5,743 nt of DNA from Bacteroidia bacterium (GTDB lineage: Bacteria > Bacteroidota > Bacteroidia > Bacteroidales > BM523), in the NCBI GenBank assembly GCA_016209245.1, contig JACQWN010000020.1, positions 1-5,743 on the forward strand, written 5' to 3'. The notes under the pieces were generated by a model. It made no database searches. It saw nothing but the letters and a program-made list of their open reading frames with translations, and was not told where the DNA came from. How positions within the stretch are numbered: position 1 is the stretch's first letter; every line of letters starts with the position of its first letter. The position numbers were made by a program, and so were the translations under genes. Of the stretch, positions 1-4,717 are shown piece by piece.

Positions 1-696
1 CTTGCTGAAAATTTTTTTTATTAAATATAAGCACGATATAATATTTTCACCGGTTGAAAGGTCGCCGTGAAAAAGAATATAATCGCCTTTTCCTGTTTTG
101 GAGCTAACATTATCGTAAGGATGAAAAGCGGGTATATAAAAGACATTTTTATATTTTTTATTGAAATAATTAAAATCATTTTTAGAAATAGCGGCAACAG
201 CAGTTGCCTTATTCAGAACAGATTCATAAGCTTTCAGCTTAGCCGATTCGCTTTTGAAAAATATTTTATTTGCAAGTTTTTTTTCCGATTGTGCAAGGGC
301 TGTATAATATACGTGTTCAACATTGTGTGTTCTTACGATTTTTATTCTGTTTTTGAGCAATTCATGGTTCAGATAAGCTGTTGTATGCAAGCCTTCAAAT
401 AATATCGGTTCGTTATTTTTTAAAAGATTTTGAAGCAGCTCTTCCGATTGCCTGGTTTTCACAATATACGGCAATGTACTTATTGCATGATTTATTCCAA
501 GCCCACGTTTGTAATAATAAACTTTATGGCAATATTCTTTTAATATATCGGTGGGTTTTCTTCCATATTCAAAGCAATGAAGATTTATTCTGATTTTTGC
601 TTGGGATAATGCCTTAATTTTATAGAAAACATCTATTACGCCTCCGTAGTCGGGAGGGTATGGAATGTTAAAAGATATGATGTGAAGGGAGTTCAT
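1..696 (-). CDS. Glycosyltransferase family 4-like protein, N-terminal part (3' end off window)
   Basis: The minus strand reads without a stop from ATG at 696 to the window edge, giving 232 codons. The protein starts MNSLHIISFNIPYPPDYGGV, the usual first beta strand and glycine-rich loop of a GT-B fold glycosyltransferase (PxPPDYGG at about residues 12-19). Further family-like features are ILFEGLHTT (98-106), RTHNVEH (122-128), the AISKND segment at about 169-174, and FHGDLSTGEN (209-218), which leads into the C-terminal Rossmann domain. That last segment resembles the G-x-L-x-x-x-x-N turn of many Bacteroidetes family 4 enzymes. The usual length is about 350-400 residues, so roughly 40% is missing, including the sugar-nucleotide binding site. 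It probably transfers a sugar from a nucleotide donor in surface polysaccharide or glycoprotein glycan synthesis, but donor and acceptor cannot be told. It is transcribed away from the gene at 894. The ATG at 696 is the first codon of the conserved N-terminus, and no clear ribosome binding site is seen. Confidence 0.88.
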   Translation of the reverse strand, partial: MNSLHIISFNIPYPPDYGGVIDVFYKIKALSQAKIRINLHCFEYGRKPTDILKEYCHKVYYYKRGLGINHAISTLPYIVKTRQSEELLQNLLKNNEPILFEGLHTTAYLNHELLKNRIKIVRTHNVEHVYYTALAQSEKKLANKIFFKSESAKLKAYESVLNKATAVAAISKNDFNYFNKKYKNVFYIPAFHPYDNVSSKTGKGDYILFHGDLSTGENIISCLYLIKKIFSK

Positions 697-726
697 GTTG
701 GAATTTTAGATTTTACAAGTCATTTT

Positions 727-740
727 CAAATGTCAAATGT
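727..740. repeat. Tandem heptamer CAAATGT x2
   Basis: Two head-to-tail copies of CAAATGT (727-733 and 734-740) lie in the divergent intergenic region, between the glycosyltransferase start and its possible -7 box. They would fall in that gene's 5' leader. No function can be assigned; a regulator site or chance are both possible. Confidence 0.4.
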
Positions 741-752
741 GAAATATTTAGG

Positions 753-760
753 CAAATATA
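753..760 (-). promoter_or_regulatory. Possible -7 box for the glycosyltransferase gene
   Basis: On the minus strand these bases read TATATTTG, which fits the Bacteroidetes -7 consensus TAnnTTTG, about 57 nt upstream of the ATG at 696. No TTG is found at the expected -33 distance, so this is a weak call. Such boxes also arise by chance in sequence this rich in A and T. Confidence 0.3.
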
Positions 761-802
761 TATTGCAATATTGAAGTAAATTAAAAAAGTTATTAACATC
801 TA

Positions 803-833
803 TTGACTTTCTAAAAATATTAATATATATTTG
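803..833 (+). promoter_or_regulatory. Bacteroidetes-type promoter for the large surface-protein gene
   Basis: TTG at 803-805 (-33 element) is followed after 20 bp by TATATTTG at 826-833, a full match to the -7 consensus TAnnTTTG used by the Bacteroidetes primary sigma factor. Transcription would begin at about 838-842, leaving a leader of roughly 50-55 nt before the ATG at 894. The leader has no strong Shine-Dalgarno sequence, which is usual in this phylum. The call rests on consensus and spacing only. Confidence 0.6.
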
Positions 834-893
834 CAATTAATAAAGCGGAAGCCGAAAAGCTGAAAGAGTAGGCGAAATATAATTCGTAAAGCT

Positions 894-1427
894 ATGAAAT
901 ACAGATTTTTAGTTATATTTTATATAACTTATAGTACAATATTTGCACAAACTACACAAATATTAATACCTCAGGATGATACTTATGTGAGTTATTACAA
1001 TCCAACAACTAATTATGCATCTAGTCTAAAGCTTAGTGCTTCTTTTAATGTTTGTGGTGCTCAACAATATGCTTGTAATGAAGACCATTCTTATGTGAAA
1101 TTTTATATCAATAGTCTAATTGATTATACCCCACCTATTTATCATATAAATATCATTAGCGCTTCATTGTCAATATTTTGTAACAATACTAACGCTGTAG
1201 GGACACCTATTAAGATAGAAAAGGTTACATCAGAATGGCAAGACAATACCGTTAATTATAATAGTAAACCAACAAGCACATATACTTCATGTTGTATGGG
1301 ATTGCTTGCAAACGGATTAAATACCTTTGATGTAACTTCGATCGTACAAGATCAGTTTCAAGGATTAAGTCCAAACTATGGTTTCGATATATCCCAAGGA
1401 CTTCAGGATTGGATGCTAGTGTCTTGA
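894..1427 (+). CDS. Fragment 1: signal peptide and most of a DNRLRE (CBM96-like) domain
   Basis: The ATG at 894 follows a good promoter and begins a clear Sec signal peptide: MKYR, a hydrophobic stretch, and a likely cut after IFA at residue 18, leaving an N-terminal Gln as is common in exported Bacteroidetes proteins. The mature part opens with ILIPQDDTYVS and continues with YVKFYINSL, SASLSIFC, SEWQDNTVNYNSKPT and NTFDVTSIVQ. This is the typical pattern of the DNRLRE family, a beta-sandwich found in secreted proteins and linked to polysaccharide binding. The native gene sequence ends at residue 174 (base 1415). The last residues before the TGA at 1425-1427 (LVS) come from the inserted element, and the domain's last strands resume at 1525. 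If expressed alone, this would be a truncated, probably misfolded 177-residue secreted protein. Confidence 0.85.
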   Translation: MKYRFLVIFYITYSTIFAQTTQILIPQDDTYVSYYNPTTNYASSLKLSASFNVCGAQQYACNEDHSYVKFYINSLIDYTPPIYHINIISASLSIFCNNTNAVGTPIKIEKVTSEWQDNTVNYNSKPTSTYTSCCMGLLANGLNTFDVTSIVQDQFQGLSPNYGFDISQGLQDWMLVS

Positions 1428-1524
1428 CAATTTAAAAATGAAACATTGAAAACAATTTTTTAATCCAGACCTCACAGGTTTCTAAAATCTGTGAGGTCTT
1501 AAAATTAAATTGTCGCAACACTAG
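1416..1524. mobile_element. MITE-like miniature inverted-repeat element with CTAG target duplication
   Basis: The ends form an inverted repeat of 20 bp with 17 matches: 1416-1435 (CTAGTGTCTTGACAATTTAA) against the complement of 1505-1524 (CTAGTGTTGCGACAATTTAA). The two outer CTAG copies are best read as a 4-bp target duplication. Deleting 105 bp (one CTAG plus the element) restores an unbroken reading frame and a complete DNRLRE domain, which fixes the insertion point precisely. The element has no coding capacity and contains a strong internal hairpin at 1467-1499. It is probably a non-autonomous element moved by a transposase encoded elsewhere. CTAG fits the YTAR target preference reported for IS5-group elements, but this is only a hint. 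Its length is a multiple of three, so the frame is kept, yet it brings in a TGA at 1425-1427. Confidence 0.85.
1467..1499. repeat. Perfect-arm hairpin inside the miniature element
   Basis: AGACCTCACAG (1467-1477) pairs with CTGTGAGGTCT (1489-1499). Pairing extends inward to 15 bp with one G-T pair and a 3-base loop (CTA, 1482-1484). The motif GACCTCACAGGTTT is, from memory, a common dispersed palindrome in Bacteroidetes genomes; this was not checked. It could act as a transcription terminator or mRNA-stability hairpin, but no T run follows it on either strand close enough for a classical terminator. Confidence 0.8.
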
Positions 1525-3326
1525 GTACTGGGTACAGAATCATTGAATTTATATCAGGAAATAATGAGGATCCACCTTGGTATATACCGAAGTTAACAAT
1601 TGTATATACAAAAGATTTACCATATACAGGACCATGGTATGTTTCTACTTTGGGAAGTGATTTATCTGGAAATGGTTCATATAATTACCCTTTCAGAACT
1701 ATACAACGTGCAATTAATTGTGCTTCATCAGGTGATTTTATATATGTAATGCCTGGTACATACAATGAAAATATTACTATAAGAAAAGATAATATTAAGG
1801 TATATTCCTATAATAACGATCCGATTACTACAATTATTCGACCTCAAAATAATAGTCAACCTGTAGTATTATTTACTTATGTAGAATCATCTTCTTGCCA
1901 AATTACTTATCCAACTAACAATACAGAACTAAAAAGTTTTACAATCAAAGATAGCCATGCAAGTGGAATTGAAATACAAGGAGCGGAACCAACATTAATA
2001 AACCTGATTATAAAACAAAATTCTGCTAATAATGGCGGAGGCATATCTTGTGATAATTATAAATTTATCCTTTGCGGCATTACAACAGAGCAAGTTAGTA
2101 TTGTAAATTGTAAAATATCGGATAATTATGCTCAAAATATGGGAGGGGGGCTTTATTGTCAAAACTCCACAATCAATATCACAAATGACACAAAATATCC
2201 GATAAATTATAATCAAGCATCATTGGGAGGTGCAATATGTAGTCTTTTAAGTAATATATCTATTCAAAATTCAGATATTACCAATAATTCTGTTTCTTGG
2301 ATGGGTGGTGGAATATATTGCGAGGGATATACGGATATGAATTCTCTTTATATAGAAAAAACTACCATACAAAATAATACTATTGATAATTCTGGAACTT
2401 CACCACTATATGGTGCCGGTATTTATTGTTTAAATATTCTATTAGAATTGAAACAGACACTAATTTTCAATAATTATATATCATCCGGTATGTTCAACTA
2501 TTCCAATACGACTTATGGAGGTGGAATATATTGTGCAGGTACAGAAGCACATATTGAAAATTCTGCTATTGTTGATAATACTACGAGGCTTTATTTTGAA
2601 CCTACTCAAATATGGTACACACAATCCTATGGTGGTGGAATTTATGCCATAAATTCGTCATTGAATTTTATAAATTCTACACTTGCAGGGAATTCTTCAT
2701 CATTGCCTGCAAACCAGGGTAATTCTTATCTCGGGAATGGGATATATCTAAGTTCAAGTGGTTCAATACAGATTAAAAATTCTATTATTTGGAACAATGC
2801 GGCTGATAACAAAGGAATATTATCAAGTGGTTGGATATATATTGATCATTCAGATATACAGGAAGGGTCAGCAGGAATTTTATGTTTGAGTGTATCATGG
2901 GGAAACGGTAATATTGATTCCGATCCATTGTTCGTATCAAATACCGATCATCATTTACAACCGACAAGCCCTTGTATAAGCATGGGATTAAGCACATATT
3001 ATATATTTAAAGATATTGAAGGAAATCCTCGTATGGCCGACGGTTCAAACCCCGATATGGGCGCCTACGAAAGCACAGCCAGCCGCTTTGCCGAATTATA
3101 TATACCACGCTCCGGCGAAGACATGGACGGCGCAACGATGCTGAAGAACCCTATACAAGCAACTACAGCGAGTTGTACAATAGCCCTAAAATATGGAACA
3201 GAAATTTTAACGATAACGGAACTACACATCAAAATCCAGCTTACTCTCCCATGCAACCAGAGTTTCTCTGGGTCGAAATTTTTAATAACGGCGATGTTCC
3301 TTCCCGGACAGGACAACTCACCGTGA
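1525..3326 (+). CDS. Fragment 2: end of DNRLRE domain and first right-handed beta-helix domain
   Basis: The frame continues directly from fragment 1 once the element is removed. GTGYRIIEFISGNNEDPP and KLTIVYT finish the DNRLRE domain. Then WYVSTLGSDLSGNGSY and RTIQRAINCASSGDFIYVMPGTY open a DUF1565/pectate-lyase-like right-handed parallel beta-helix. About eight glycine-rich turns follow (2028-2753), and then DSDPLFV, LQPTSPCIS, DIEGNPRMADG and PDMGAYE (ending at 3071), a choice-of-anchor-Q-type C-terminal motif. Such helices bind or cleave polysaccharides or act as adhesins; no catalytic residues could be identified. There is no true start: the apparent start at 1650 is a TTG within the motif YVSTLGSDLS. 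True coding in this frame ends near 3128. The last 65 or so residues, up to the stop at 3326, are out-of-frame readthrough after a -1 frameshift. Confidence 0.85.
2028..2753 (+). repeat. Glycine-rich beta-helix turns (GGGIYC-like), about 8 copies
   Basis: The motif GGGI(Y/S)C and variants recur with the first Gly codon at 2034, 2142, 2226, 2304, 2412, 2517, 2631 and 2733. The spacing is 26-38 residues, most often 34-38. Each is followed by strands rich in N, S, I and T and by an N-x-(S/A)-x-I-x-(N/D)-N type turn. This is the coil repeat of a right-handed parallel beta-helix. The copies differ at DNA level, so this is an old protein repeat and not a recent tandem duplication. Confidence 0.8.
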
Positions 3327-3352
3327 ATTGGACCATGGTAAGAGCCGGGTAA
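3134..3352 (+). CDS. Fragment 3: start of a beta-sandwich-like region, ended by an in-frame TAA
   Basis: After the first frameshift the homologous frame reads NDAEEPYTSNYSELYNSP, then KIWNRNFNDNG, HQNPAYSP, EFLWVEIFNNGDVPSRTG and NWTMVRAG, followed by TAA at 3350-3352. From memory this resembles a pattern found after beta-helix or protease domains in secreted Bacteroidetes proteins (an acidic EP motif, then YNSPxIW, then HQNPxY, then an N-N/K-G strand, as in CARDB-like folds). The same frame continues beyond the TAA with IWQEQWIESNLNADPDG, so the stop interrupts one domain. It is best explained by a single base change turning a CAA, AAA or GAA codon into TAA. This piece has no start codon of its own in a sensible place. 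Confidence 0.7.
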   Translation, partial: NDAEEPYTSNYSELYNSPKIWNRNFNDNGTTHQNPAYSPMQPEFLWVEIFNNGDVPSRTGQLTVNWTMVRAG

Positions 3353-4717
3353 ATTTGGCAGGAGCAATGGATAGAGAGTAATTTGAATGCAGATCCAGAT
3401 GGACACCCATACGGTGGACTACTAGGTACCGTTTCTGTAGGAACATTAGAACCCGGCTATTCTATTAAAAAGCAGATACAATGGTATCCACCCCTGCTTG
3501 ACTGGGCAATTATCAAAGTGAACCTTGGCCAACCGCTCTATGAAAAATGGATGGCAAATGGCAGTAAAGGTAGTAATATTGTGCCTATACCCGGAGAATA
3601 CAGCCTTAATATTACAGGTACTTCTGCAACTATCACCGATTTACCGCTTGATGTATCTGATGAGCGAAATATCAGAATAACCTTCTGCAAGAGTAAAGAA
3701 AAAAATCCATTACAGGATTATTCCTATAATTATATTATAATTTTTACAAAGGATGGGAGTACGGTTCCTAGTTTAGGTTATCATTTGACTATAAACGTCC
3801 TTAAGCCGGAACACTTGTTGGCGCTCATTACCGATTCTACATACACGTCCTGCGCCGGATCCTGCGATGCTGCAGCAACGGTTACAGCTTATGGCGGTAC
3901 GCCTCCTTACACCTACCAATGGGGCTTGGAAACCGGTTCACAGACCACCCCCATCGCAACCGGCCTGTGTGAAGGAAGATATTCGGTTAGGGTTACCGAT
4001 TTGGAAGATTCGATATTCGTCACAAGCGTCAACATCATAGCCGACCCCGCATTGTTCAACTATACCGGCGAAACAACTCTTACTGCCAATACATCGTGGA
4101 ACAATGTAAACTATACTATTAAAGATAAAATTATTGTTCCGGCTGATATAACACTTAACATTACAGGGTCAGTAATTGGATTCGGCTCTTTTGGAGGTAT
4201 CTGGGTCGAAAAGGGCGGTAAACTTATTGTTGATAGTTCAACGCTTATTGGACTTGCCGGATGCGGAAATATGTGGAGAGGTATAACTGTAGTTGGCGAC
4301 CACGGCATACCACAGCCATCATCCGATCCTTTGCTGACAGGCTATCCACATGGTTTTGCATGGTTTAAAAACAATTCACTGCTCAAAGATGCCGAAACAG
4401 GTATTTTTGTTGGCGATCCGTTTTACAGGGATACCCGTATAGGTTCCGGCGGTATTCTCTGGGTCGAAAGCGGCAGTAAGCTCAAAAACTGTCGCAGGGA
4501 TGTGGAGTTCAAGACTTATAGCTATGAAAACCGCAGCCGTTTCGATAACTGCGAATTTATATGCGATGCTGCGCTTGCTCATCCGGTATATGCAGGCATG
4601 GGTACTCAATTCTTCGTTCGTTCATGGGGTGCAAATAACCTTTTGTTCAACAAAGTAAAATTTATAAACACAGGTCCGTTCGAATTGATGCCAAAGGAAC
4701 CGGATTCAATACTGTAA
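3353..4717 (+). CDS. Fragment 4: beta-sandwich-like region, SprB repeat, start of second beta-helix
   Basis: This continues the frame of fragment 3 after the TAA. Segments such as IWQEQWIESN, GTVSVGTLEPGYSIKKQIQW and GYHLTINVLKP complete the CARDB/Ig-like region. A SprB repeat follows (3836-4039), then a second beta-helix beginning TLTANTSWNNVNYTIKD, with internal repeats GGIWVEKGGKLIV and GGILWVESGSKLKNC and the strand-rich NRSRFDNCEF. The apparent start at 3383 is a TTG in the middle of SNLNADPDG and is not a real start; there is no promoter or ribosome site. The true coding frame ends near 4681, where LLFNKVKFINTGPF is followed by a -1 shift. The last dozen residues before the stop at 4715-4717 are out-of-frame readthrough. 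Confidence 0.8.
   Translation: MWQEQWIESNLNADPDGHPYGGLLGTVSVGTLEPGYSIKKQIQWYPPLLDWAIIKVNLGQPLYEKWMANGSKGSNIVPIPGEYSLNITGTSATITDLPLDVSDERNIRITFCKSKEKNPLQDYSYNYIIIFTKDGSTVPSLGYHLTINVLKPEHLLALITDSTYTSCAGSCDAAATVTAYGGTPPYTYQWGLETGSQTTPIATGLCEGRYSVRVTDLEDSIFVTSVNIIADPALFNYTGETTLTANTSWNNVNYTIKDKIIVPADITLNITGSVIGFGSFGGIWVEKGGKLIVDSSTLIGLAGCGNMWRGITVVGDHGIPQPSSDPLLTGYPHGFAWFKNNSLLKDAETGIFVGDPFYRDTRIGSGGILWVESGSKLKNCRRDVEFKTYSYENRSRFDNCEFICDAALAHPVYAGMGTQFFVRSWGANNLLFNKVKFINTGPFELMPKEPDSIL
3836..4039 (+). other. SprB repeat domain (encoded segment)
   Basis: The encoded segment shows the hallmark order of SprB repeats: a CAGSCDAAATVTAYGG strand, then TPPYTYQWG, then ATGLCEGRYSVRVTDLEDS. In the family consensus these are C-x-G-S-x-x-A-T-V, GGTPPYTYxW, and GL-x-x-GxYxVTVTD. 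The repeat is named after the gliding adhesin SprB of Flavobacterium johnsoniae and marks surface or secreted proteins of Bacteroidetes. Only one copy is present here, unlike the long arrays in SprB itself. It links the two beta-helix modules. Confidence 0.85.

Noticed and set aside
67..593. Two plus-strand open frames (67-402 and 381-593)
   Set aside because: They lie opposite the glycosyltransferase, whose minus-strand frame shows clear family motifs. Their own translations show no recognisable pattern.
842..871. Short frame reading KAEAEKLKE then TAG just before the gene at 894
   Set aside because: It resembles the tail of a protein, but the same frame has a TAA a few codons upstream (near 820) and it overlaps the promoter's transcript leader. 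Too short to call; possibly a relic or chance.
1467..1499. Rho-independent terminator for the 894-1427 frame
   Set aside because: The stem is strong, but only CTTAAAATTAAAT follows it, without a T run. The hairpin belongs to the inserted element, not to the gene.
1650..1652. Start of a separate beta-helix gene at 1650
   Set aside because: The codon is TTG and lies inside the motif YVSTLGSDLS. The same frame runs upstream to 1525 with the end of the DNRLRE domain, so no new gene begins here.
3383..3385. Start of a separate SprB-repeat gene at 3383
   Set aside because: The codon is TTG within SNLNADPDG, and homology in the same frame extends upstream through the TAA at 3350 to 3134. No promoter or signal peptide is present.
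3065..3406. Minus-strand open frame of 113 codons
   Set aside because: It lies opposite the frameshifted part of the large gene. The plus strand shows conserved motifs in two frames, while the minus translation shows none.
3122..4692. Programmed -1 ribosomal frameshifting at the two shift sites
   Set aside because: No X-XXY-YYZ slippery heptamer or obvious downstream hairpin is seen at either site, and a nonsense codon and an element insertion lie in the same gene, so decay or sequence error is more likely.
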